Source of the DNA: Ruegeria sp. 6PALISEP08
GTDB lineage: Bacteria > Pseudomonadota > Alphaproteobacteria > Rhodobacterales > Rhodobacteraceae
DNA length: 64,000 nucleotides
NCBI RefSeq assembly: GCF_001238295.1
Contig: NZ_LGXZ01000001.1
Span: 310,001-374,000, forward strand
Direction of reading: 5' to 3'
Part shown: piece by piece, positions 55,601 to 62,928 of the stretch
Layout of the letters: every line of letters starts with the position of its first letter
How positions within the stretch are numbered: the stretch's first letter is position 1
Made by a program: the position numbers and the translations under genes
Notes under the pieces: model-generated
Told to the model about the DNA's origin: nothing
The model's input: only the letters and a program-made list of their open reading frames with translations
Databases searched by the model: none

Positions 55601-56374
55601 ATGAGCATTTCCGGCAAAACGGCAATCATTACAGGATCAAATTCAGGTATCGGTCTGGGGGTCGCGCGCGAGTTGGCCAAGGCAGGGGCCAACGTGGTTC
55701 TGAACTCATTCACCGACCGGGATGAAGATCATGCGCTGGCCGCAGAGATTTCAAAAGAGACCGGAACCAATGCGCGCTATATCAAGGCGGACATGTCCAA
55801 AGGCGATGAATGCCGTGCGCTGATCGAACAGGCGGGGGCCTGTGATATTCTGGTGAATAACGCGGGTATTCAACATGTCTCTCCGATCGATCAGTTCCCG
55901 ACCGAGAAATGGGACGCGATTATTGCGATCAATATGAACTCGGCCTTTCACACCACAGCCGCAGCGCTGCCGATGATGCGCAAGGCGGGGTGGGGCCGGA
56001 TCGTCAATATTGCTTCGGCCCACGGTCTGACGGCTTCGCCATACAAAGCGGCTTATGTCGCGGCCAAACACGGTGTGGTCGGGATGACCAAGACCGTCGC
56101 GCTGGAAACCGCGCAGGAGCCGATCACCTGCAACGCAATCTGTCCGGGTTATGTTCTGACGCCTCTGGTCGAGGCGCAGATCCCTGATACGATGAAAGAA
56201 TACAACATGAGCCGCGAAGATGTTGTGAAGAATATTCTGCTGGAGCGGCAGCCCTCGAAGGAATTTGCCACTGTCGAGCAGTTGGGCGGCACGGCCATCT
56301 TTCTGTGCTCGGACGCGGCGGCGCAGATTACCGGGACGACGATTTCGGTCGATGGTGGCTGGACCGCGCTTTGA
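55601..56374 (+). CDS. bdhA: 3-hydroxybutyrate dehydrogenase
   Basis: NAD-dependent SDR that oxidises D-3-hydroxybutyrate to acetoacetate in polyhydroxybutyrate and ketone-body metabolism, 257 residues. TGSNSGIG coenzyme motif at about 11-18, NNAG motif, and catalytic YKAAYVAAK. The C-terminal QITGTTISVDGGWTA is typical of the family. AGGGAGA precedes the ATG at 55601; upstream codons in frame are not SDR-like. An interspersed repeat follows its stop. Confidence 0.92.
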   Translation: MSISGKTAIITGSNSGIGLGVARELAKAGANVVLNSFTDRDEDHALAAEISKETGTNARYIKADMSKGDECRALIEQAGACDILVNNAGIQHVSPIDQFPTEKWDAIIAINMNSAFHTTAAALPMMRKAGWGRIVNIASAHGLTASPYKAAYVAAKHGVVGMTKTVALETAQEPITCNAICPGYVLTPLVEAQIPDTMKEYNMSREDVVKNILLERQPSKEFATVEQLGGTAIFLCSDAAAQITGTTISVDGGWTAL

Positions 56375-56380
56375 GGATCT

Positions 56381-56428
56381 ATGGGGGCGCTGCCCTCATA
56401 CCCCCGGAGTATTTGGGAAAAGATGAAG
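56381..56428 (+). repeat. Interspersed hairpin-tail element, copy E
   Basis: Hairpin ATGGGGGC (56381-56388) / GCCCTCAT (56392-56399), eight pairs including one G-T, 3-nt loop; then a tail ACCCCCGGAG, TATTTGGG and AAAAGATGAAG ending at 56428. Unlike copies A-D it lies between two genes on the same strand, and the AAGGGG at its end is positioned to act as ribosome binding site for the patatin gene. Confidence 0.8.
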
Positions 56429-56438
56429 GGGCCGGGAC

Positions 56439-57464
56439 ATGAAGCGGATCAATCTGGCTTTGCAAGGGGGTGGGGCGCATGGCGCCTTCACTTGGGGCGT
56501 GCTCGACCGGCTGCTGGATGAAGAAGACATCGAAATTGCGGCCATTACCGGTACGTCGGCGGGGGCGCTGAACGGGGCGGCGTTCAAGTCGGGTATGGTT
56601 CATGCCGGGCGCGATGGGGCACGAGCAAGTCTGGATGGGTTGTGGGCGCGCATGGGCGCGATCGGCGATATGCGCATGACCGACTGGTTCCGAGGGGTGG
56701 AACCAGCGGCGATTTCAAGGGCAATGGAGTATTCGGTGCCGTATTCAATAGGCGAGGCGTGGTCGCGGATGGTGTCGCCTTACGCCTATGGTCCGTTCTA
56801 CAGCAATCCGTTGGAGTCGGTTGTGGATCGGTTCAACTTTGCCGAAGTCTGTGCCGATGAAGGTCCGCGCCTGTTTGTTTGTGCCACCTGCGTACGGAGC
56901 GGTAAAATCCGCGTTTTTACCGGCGACGAGATTTCGACCAACGCCATTCTGGCCTCGGCCTGCCTGCCGAGCCTGTTCAAGGCGGTTGAGATTTACGACC
57001 CCAAAACCGAGCGGACCGAAGCCTATTGGGATGGGGGCTATACCGGAAATCCGGCGCTGTATCCTTTGTTCGATAGCGATCTGCCAGATGACGTAGTGAT
57101 CGTGAATATCAACCCGCTGGAACGCGACGAAGTTCCCGTTACACCGCAGCAGATCCAGAACCGGATCAATGAGATCAGCTTCAACTCTTCCCTGTTTCGC
57201 GAGCTGAGGGCGATCAATTTTGTTCAAAGGCTGTTGCAAGACGGCAAGCTGAAACCCGGAGAAATGACCCGCGTTCTGGTCCACATGATTGCGGACAACG
57301 AATTGATGAACAGTTTGTCCGTTGCAACCAAGACAGTGCCCAACCCGGTCATCCTGCACAAGCTGAAAGAGGCCGGGCGCGAGGCGGTGAATGGATTTCT
57401 TGCCAATCACAAAGGTGATCTGGGGCAGAACAGTACAGTTGATTTGCCCGCGATGTTTGGCTGA
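56439..57464 (+). CDS. Patatin-like phospholipase
   Basis: Lipid acyl hydrolase, 341 residues. The oxyanion-hole motif GGGAHG is at 10-15, the nucleophile Ser40 in GTSAG and the catalytic Asp near 198 in DGGYTGN. No signal peptide. Patatin-like enzymes next to 3-hydroxybutyrate dehydrogenase are often linked to polyhydroxybutyrate granule or lipid turnover, which is an inference here. Confidence 0.92.
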   Translation: MKRINLALQGGGAHGAFTWGVLDRLLDEEDIEIAAITGTSAGALNGAAFKSGMVHAGRDGARASLDGLWARMGAIGDMRMTDWFRGVEPAAISRAMEYSVPYSIGEAWSRMVSPYAYGPFYSNPLESVVDRFNFAEVCADEGPRLFVCATCVRSGKIRVFTGDEISTNAILASACLPSLFKAVEIYDPKTERTEAYWDGGYTGNPALYPLFDSDLPDDVVIVNINPLERDEVPVTPQQIQNRINEISFNSSLFRELRAINFVQRLLQDGKLKPGEMTRVLVHMIADNELMNSLSVATKTVPNPVILHKLKEAGREAVNGFLANHKGDLGQNSTVDLPAMFG

Positions 57465-58142
57465 TCACTCGGGCGGCTGGGTCGGGTCTTTTTCGTTGGG
57501 GTAAACCAGACCAGCCGAAATCACCAGTTTCGCGGCGTCTTCGATGCTCATATCCAGCAGGATCACGTCTTCGGCGGGGAAGAACAGCAGAAATCCCGAG
57601 GTGGGGTTGGGCGTTGTGGGTACGAATATGCTGAGCAATTCGCCCCCGGTTTCAGCGCGTTCGCTGACCTCTCCACGGGCGCTTGTCGAAACAAAACCAA
57701 TGGCCCAGATGCCTCGGCGCGGGTACTGGATCAGGCAGGCTTTTTCAAAGGACCGTTCGGTTTGGGCAAAGACCGTTTCCGAAATCTGCTTGATCCCGGA
57801 ATAGACCGACCGCACGACGGGCATGCGATCGACCAGGCTTTCGGCGAAATGGATCAGAGATCGGCCCAGAATACCCTTTGCGATCCAGCCCACGAGCACC
57901 GTGAAGATCAGGAAGATCACCACACCCACGCCGCGCAGGTTGATGCCAACATATTGTTCCGGCTGGATTTGTTGCGGAATCAGCGGCAGAACGGCGCTGT
58001 CGATCCAGCCGACCACCGACCAGATCAGCCAGACCGTCAACCAGACAGGTGCAATAACGACGATGCCCGTCAGAAAGGATGCGCGCAGCCGTGACAGCAG
58101 GCCGGGGCGGCGATGAGGCTCTTCGTCGAAAGGTGTGTTCAT
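57465..58142 (-). CDS. DUF502 family membrane protein
   Basis: 225 residues. Two hydrophobic segments near 22-45 and 70-92 (RASFLTGIVVIAPVWLTVWL region and GVVIFLIFTVLVGWIAKGIL), then a soluble domain with MPVVRSVYSGIKQISETVF and VFVPTTPNPTSGFLLFFP as IFVPTTPNPTSG, which are conserved in DUF502. The function is unknown. Its stop adjoins the patatin stop on the other strand. Confidence 0.88.
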   Translation of the reverse strand: MNTPFDEEPHRRPGLLSRLRASFLTGIVVIAPVWLTVWLIWSVVGWIDSAVLPLIPQQIQPEQYVGINLRGVGVVIFLIFTVLVGWIAKGILGRSLIHFAESLVDRMPVVRSVYSGIKQISETVFAQTERSFEKACLIQYPRRGIWAIGFVSTSARGEVSERAETGGELLSIFVPTTPNPTSGFLLFFPAEDVILLDMSIEDAAKLVISAGLVYPNEKDPTQPPE

Positions 58143-58203
58143 TACAAGTCCGAGTGCCAGTTCCGAATGGTTTCCGTGGTTTAGGTAGTCAATCCCTCGC
58201 TTT

Positions 58204-58236
58204 GGTACAATAGGGCTGCGTCAGCCCTGCTGTACC
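58204..58236 (-). terminator. Hairpin spanning the psuG stop codon
   Basis: A 33-bp dyad: GGTACA, 2-nt bulge, AGGGCTG, 3-nt loop, CAGCCCT, 2-nt bulge, TGTACC. Thirteen pairs in all. The loop-proximal arm includes the last codons and stop of psuG (stop at 58221-58223). No T-tract follows on the minus strand, so it may be an mRNA-stabilising fold or a Rho-type end rather than a classical terminator. Confidence 0.5.
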
Positions 58237-59132
58237 AGCGACTGCGCGATTTTCGCGGCCAGTCGCGCATTGTTGCGCACCAAGGCGATATTGGCGATCA
58301 GCGAGCGGCCTTCGGTTTTTTCGAAGATGCGCTGTAGCAGGTATGGCGTCACGGCCTTGCCGGTAATGCGGTGGGCATCTGCGTCGGACTGAGCCTCGGC
58401 AATGATGGGGGCCAGTTCTTCGGCCGGAATCTGATCGGCGGCGGGAATCGGGTTGGCAACCAGTTGACCTCCGGGCAGACCCAGCGTGCGACGGGTGGAA
58501 TGGGCTTTGGCGATGGCTTCGGCGCTGTCCATGCGAAGAGGTGCGGCAAAAGGAGATTTTGCGGACCAGAAAGCCGGGAATTCGTCCTGACCGTAAGCTA
58601 CGACCGGCACACCGAGAGTTTCCAGAACTTCAAGTGTCTTTGCCAGATCGAGGATGGCTTTGGCCCCGGCGGCAACAACCGTGACCGGCGTATGGCCCAG
58701 TTCGTGCAAGTCGGCTGAGATGTCGAACGTTGTCTCAGCCCCCTGATGCACGCCACCGATGCCGCCAGTGGCGAAAACCTCGATCCCGGCATAATGCGCG
58801 GCAATCATGGTGGCGGCGACGGTTGTGGCACCGGTGCCCCCGGTCGAGATACAGGCCGCCATGTCGGCACGCGAAATCTTCGCGACACCCTGCGCCTGAC
58901 CCAGCCACTGCAGTTGCTCGGTCTCAAGCCCGACATGCAGTTTGCCTTCGATCACGGCCATGGTTGCCGGAACCGCACCCGCATCGCGGATGTCCTGTTC
59001 GACCTGAGCCGCAACTTCGACGTTTTGCGGGTAGGGCATTCCGTGGGTTATGATGGTGCTTTCCAGCGCAACGATGGGTCGGCCCGCGTCTTTGGCGGCG
59101 CGGACCTCGGCAGAATATTGGATGTCGATCAC
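58221..59132 (-). CDS. psuG: Pseudouridine-5'-phosphate glycosidase
   Basis: Cleaves pseudouridine 5'-phosphate to uracil and ribose 5-phosphate, 303 residues. Family motifs: RPIVALESTIITHGMPYPQN, STGGTGATTVAATM and GGIGGVHQGAETTFDISADL (given as GGIGGVHQGAE). The GTG start overlaps the psuK stop (GTGA), so kinase and glycosidase are coupled, the known pseudouridine catabolic pair. Confidence 0.94.
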   Translation of the reverse strand: MIDIQYSAEVRAAKDAGRPIVALESTIITHGMPYPQNVEVAAQVEQDIRDAGAVPATMAVIEGKLHVGLETEQLQWLGQAQGVAKISRADMAACISTGGTGATTVAATMIAAHYAGIEVFATGGIGGVHQGAETTFDISADLHELGHTPVTVVAAGAKAILDLAKTLEVLETLGVPVVAYGQDEFPAFWSAKSPFAAPLRMDSAEAIAKAHSTRRTLGLPGGQLVANPIPAADQIPAEELAPIIAEAQSDADAHRITGKAVTPYLLQRIFEKTEGRSLIANIALVRNNARLAAKIAQSLVQQG

Positions 59133-60022
59133 AGTGGGGTTTCTCCGGAAACGTAAGTTGCGGCGGCGTGCAGAGCGCGGGTCAGGGCCTCATCGCTTGA
59201 TGCGCCACCGGATTCTGAGGCGATGTGGGCCGCCATGAATGTATCCCCGGCACCGGTCACGCGGGTAACCAGAACCGAGGGGGGTGTTTGGGTCAGGATT
59301 TCATCGGCATCGCCGACAGTGGCCGAGCTACCGCCATCGGTGACCAGCACGCGCAGCGCACCGCGATCCAGCAGGCCCTTGGCGGCAGTCTCAGAGTCGG
59401 TGAATTCACGCTGACACAGGATGCCAGCTTCTTCGAGGTTTACATAAAGCGTGGCGCGGGCGTGCTTCAGAAAGGGCAACAGCCGTTCCGCTTTGCCGGG
59501 CGAGGCAGGGGCCACGCGCAGGTCGGCACGGGCAAAAGCAGGGCTTTGGGCAATTTCTTCCAGTAGGTCCAGCGTCAGGTTGCCGTCCAGTGCGATGGGG
59601 CCTTCAAACGGCGTGTTCTCATCGCCCAATGGTCCGTGAATCAAAGGGCGCAGGATCTTTGCGCCTGCGGCTTCCAGCGAATGCGCATCTGCAATGGCTG
59701 CAATCAACCCGTTTGCACCTTCGACGGCCATATAGCGGTCGGTTGGCAAATCCTGAGAGCGATAGATGTGATCCGTGATCATGCCCAGACGCGAACAGGA
59801 ATGGACAAGCTCCTCACCCTCGGGGTCGCGTCCGATGGCGGTCAGCAGGGTAGGGGTCATACCAAAGCGCACCAGAGTCATGGCGATGTTCATCGCAACG
59901 CCGCCGGGCAAGCGGGTGATCCGCCCCGGTACGTCTGAACCATGCCGCATGGCGCTGGCCGATCGTCCGATTACGTCCCACAGGACCGAACCGATACACA
60001 GGATATTGCTGTTCTGAGTCAT
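59129..60022 (-). CDS. psuK: PfkB family kinase, probable pseudouridine kinase
   Basis: Phosphorylates pseudouridine before PsuG acts, 297 residues. The ribokinase-family signatures are present: GGVAMNIAMTLVRFG near the N-terminus and VTGAGDTFMAAH near the C-terminus, with Asp of GAGD as catalytic base. Pairing with psuG defines the substrate by context; alone it would be an unspecified sugar kinase. It is the first gene of the operon. Confidence 0.9.
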   Translation of the reverse strand: MTQNSNILCIGSVLWDVIGRSASAMRHGSDVPGRITRLPGGVAMNIAMTLVRFGMTPTLLTAIGRDPEGEELVHSCSRLGMITDHIYRSQDLPTDRYMAVEGANGLIAAIADAHSLEAAGAKILRPLIHGPLGDENTPFEGPIALDGNLTLDLLEEIAQSPAFARADLRVAPASPGKAERLLPFLKHARATLYVNLEEAGILCQREFTDSETAAKGLLDRGALRVLVTDGGSSATVGDADEILTQTPPSVLVTRVTGAGDTFMAAHIASESGGASSDEALTRALHAAATYVSGETPL

Positions 60023-60191
60023 AGAGATGTCATGCCGCAGCGGTGATGCCCGTGCAAGTCAGAACGTTACCGCCACCAGATATTCCCGAACTGCCGGGCA
60101 TTTGCACCTTTTGAACTTGCGATCTGAGGTGAGCGCGGGGACTATTGAGCACAATGATTGTTGATTTGGTTCTTTTACCGGAGCGTTTCGT

Positions 60192-61334
60192 ATGAATGGC
60201 CATGTATTCCATGCCATCCTTCGTGTTTGTATCTTCTTTGTCCTGAGTTGTTTCTTCGTTGCATTCGTTTCTTCAGGCCCGGTCAGGGCGCAGTCTAGTT
60301 CACCCACCGTAATTGACTTCTGGATTGCCGAGGAAAACCTGTTTCTAAAAGTTAGTTTGAATGCCGAAGCGCTTTTGCTCGGGTTTGATCCGGCACGGCA
60401 CGAGGCGCTTTCTGGTGATCCGCAGTATCTGTCCTTGCGGCGTATGGCATCGTCAGAGTTGGAACCACAAATCATACAGTTTATGAAAACTTGGGTACAG
60501 GACGTCGTTGTGGAGGTGCCCGAGCGTGTGGCACTGACTTTGGAAAGTATAAGCATTCCTGAAGGCGGCGATGAGGAAACTGCGCGTGTTACCAACCTCT
60601 TACTGGCGGCGCCTCTTTCGGATCAAACCTCAAACCTGCAATTGCGCTGGCCGATTGACGGCGGGCCGATCGTGCTGCGGCAACAGGGTGTTACGGCCCC
60701 ATATACCGGTTACCTGACGGCCGGTGAAACCAGCCCGCTCATACCGTTGCGGGGCGGGGCGTCCCTGACTCCGCAACAGACGTTACAGACGTATTTTGCG
60801 CTGGGTATCAATCATTTTACACACGCGCCTTTCACGCCCATTCTGCTTGCCCTCAGCCTTGTGTTTCAGTCCCTATCCTTGCGGTCCGTCACGGTGCAGG
60901 TGCTGTTTCTGTCAGCTGGCGTGTTCCTCGGGCTTGGTTTGGCTGTCTACGACGTGCTGAACCCGATCATCCATGTTCAAGCCCAAGTGCCGATAGCGTT
61001 CATCATTATTCTGGCACTGTGGAACCTGGTGGTACGCCGGTTGCAGGTCGCGCGGCTCTTGACGGTTTTTGCAGGGGGAACAGTGTTTGGATTTGGGTTG
61101 GCAGCAGCACTGAGGGTCATCGGCGTGCCGCCGGACCATCAGCTTCCAGCCATTTTGGGTTTCGGGGCCGGGGTTGTTGTGCCGATTGTTCTGACGGCAT
61201 CAGCTGCGTTTGGTCTGACTCTGTTGCTTGCGGGTGAGTCGCATAGAACCCGCAGTCGGATTTCCGCTCTGGCCTCGATCCTGATAGCGGGGCTCGGGGT
61301 GTATTGGTTGGCCGAGCCCTGGATGCTGGGGTGA
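60192..61334 (+). CDS. HupE/UreJ-like membrane protein
   Basis: 380 residues with a signal peptide (cut near VRAQSS), a periplasmic beta-rich domain of about 160 residues, and seven or so C-terminal membrane helices starting near 210. The start of the membrane half, YFALGINHFTHAPFTPILLALS, recalls the G-x-x-H-x-x-x-G-x-x-H-x-L-F region of the HupE/UreJ_2 group, but the histidine spacing is not canonical. HupE proteins are linked to nickel uptake; that function is not supported here by neighbours. Confidence 0.55.
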   Translation: MNGHVFHAILRVCIFFVLSCFFVAFVSSGPVRAQSSSPTVIDFWIAEENLFLKVSLNAEALLLGFDPARHEALSGDPQYLSLRRMASSELEPQIIQFMKTWVQDVVVEVPERVALTLESISIPEGGDEETARVTNLLLAAPLSDQTSNLQLRWPIDGGPIVLRQQGVTAPYTGYLTAGETSPLIPLRGGASLTPQQTLQTYFALGINHFTHAPFTPILLALSLVFQSLSLRSVTVQVLFLSAGVFLGLGLAVYDVLNPIIHVQAQVPIAFIIILALWNLVVRRLQVARLLTVFAGGTVFGFGLAAALRVIGVPPDHQLPAILGFGAGVVVPIVLTASAAFGLTLLLAGESHRTRSRISALASILIAGLGVYWLAEPWMLG

Positions 61335-61341
61335 TGCTGGG

Positions 61342-61962
61342 TTAAGGCATCGCCGCCAGCAGCGTGTTCAACGTGCCCAGTGGATCGTCGCTGCCCCAGA
61401 TTTCGTCACCAATGCCGAAGAAATCAGTGCAGGGCGCCAGATCGCGGATCAACTCGGGTGTCAAACTACCTTCGGCCACGACAGGAACCTCGATCACCTC
61501 TGACCACCACTGGAACAGATCCTTTTCGGCGTGGGTTCCGTCCCCCAGCGTAGCGGTACCTACCGGGCCGAAAGCTACGTAGTCCGCGCCGCTTTCGCCC
61601 GCAGTCATTCCGTCATGGATGGACGCGTCACAGAAACTGCCGACGATCGCATCCGCGCCCAATTCCTTGCGTGCGAAGCGGACCGAGCGTGAACCGTCGT
61701 CCAGATGCACTCCGTCCAGACCCAGACGTTGTGCCAGCAGCACATGATTTGAAATCACAATGGCCACATCGCGCGCATGGGCCACTTCGCGGCAGGAATC
61801 TGCTGCACGGGCAATGGTGTCTTCGTCGCTGCCAGCCAGTGCCAGGCGGATGCAGGCAACCTCGGCCCCATCAAGCACACTCGCCAGCTTGTTCGTGAAC
61901 GTGCTCAGCTCGATGGTCGGGGGCGTAATCAGGTAAATCTGCGGCTGCTCGGGGGTATCCAT
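61342..61962 (-). CDS. Thiamine phosphate synthase-like (ThiE/TenI fold) protein
   Basis: 206 residues, a TIM-barrel protein of the ThiE/TenI group. The N-terminal IYLITPP strand and the ADYVAFGPVGTATLG phosphate loop are recognisable. Where ThiE has HLGQ-type and SCH/STH residues, this protein has VHLDDGSRSV and SFCDASIHDGM, so catalytic activity is doubtful. An ATG at 61962 begins MDTPEQPQIYL. No thiamine gene is nearby. Role uncertain. Confidence 0.75.
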   Translation of the reverse strand: MDTPEQPQIYLITPPTIELSTFTNKLASVLDGAEVACIRLALAGSDEDTIARAADSCREVAHARDVAIVISNHVLLAQRLGLDGVHLDDGSRSVRFARKELGADAIVGSFCDASIHDGMTAGESGADYVAFGPVGTATLGDGTHAEKDLFQWWSEVIEVPVVAEGSLTPELIRDLAPCTDFFGIGDEIWGSDDPLGTLNTLLAAMP

Positions 61963-62125
61963 GGTCGCGTCCTTCGGCTTTTGGTCTTTGGCGCGGTTTA
62001 GCGGATTGCGGCGGGGAAGCAAACTTTTATGCCTGCTGAGCGGGTATTTAGAAACAGAAGAAGAGGATCGGGTTGCCCTGATAACGCTGTCGGATTAGAG
62101 CGGGCGGAACTTTTCGGAGACAGCC

Positions 62126-62869
62126 ATGCCCAGCGATACATCTCAGCCCTCCTTCGTGCTCGTGCGCCCGCAGATGGGTGAAAACATCGGCGCCGCCGCG
62201 CGCGCGATGTGGAATTTCGGTCTGGACCGAATGCGGATCGTAGCCCCGCGTGATGGTTGGCCGAACCCCAAGGCTGTGGCCATGTCCAGCGGTGCAGGGC
62301 GGTTGTTGGACGAGGCGCAGCTGTTTGACGATCTCGCTGGTTCGCTGGCCGACAGCACTTTTGTCTTCGCAACCACGGCCCGACAGAGGGGGCTGACCAA
62401 ACCCGTCTACAGCCCTGAGCAAGCAATGAAGATTGCCGCAGAAAAGATCGCAGCAGGCGAGAAGGTCGCCGTGCTGTTCGGCCCGGAACGTGCCGGTCTT
62501 GAGAATGAGGATATCGCCAAGGCGAACGCAATCATCTCGGTCCCGGTGAACCCGGAATACGCGTCGCTAAACCTGGGTCAATGCGTGTTACTGACCGCAT
62601 ATGAGTGGATGCGCCAGACCGGAGACGTGGTGCATGAGACCACCGATCTGGGGAAGGGCGATTGGGCCACAGGGATCGAAGTTGAAAAGCTGGTCGAGCA
62701 TTACGAGGACCGACTGGAAGAGGCCGGGTTCTTCTATCCCCCCGAAAAGGCGGAAGGAATGAAGGTGAACCTGCGCAACCTGTGGTCGCGGATGCGGATG
62801 ACGCGGGCCGATGTGCAGATGCTGCACGGGATCATGCGGCAGATGGTCCGCTGGAAAGACAAAAGCTGA
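62126..62869 (+). CDS. TrmH-family tRNA/rRNA 2'-O-methyltransferase (TrmJ-like)
   Basis: SPOUT-class RNA methyltransferase, 247 residues. SPOUT knots are marked by VRPQMGENIGAAARAMWNFG at the N-terminus, VAVLFGPERAGLENEDI and ISVPVNPEYASLNLGQCVLL, which bind S-adenosylmethionine. The length fits TrmJ, which methylates position 32 of tRNAs. The C-terminal extension is helical and Arg-rich. Confidence 0.9.
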   Translation: MPSDTSQPSFVLVRPQMGENIGAAARAMWNFGLDRMRIVAPRDGWPNPKAVAMSSGAGRLLDEAQLFDDLAGSLADSTFVFATTARQRGLTKPVYSPEQAMKIAAEKIAAGEKVAVLFGPERAGLENEDIAKANAIISVPVNPEYASLNLGQCVLLTAYEWMRQTGDVVHETTDLGKGDWATGIEVEKLVEHYEDRLEEAGFFYPPEKAEGMKVNLRNLWSRMRMTRADVQMLHGIMRQMVRWKDKS

Positions 62870-62928
62870 GGCTGGACCTATCTTCCGTCAAGCCCTAGCT
62901 TGCGACGAAATCAGGACATGAGGACAGC

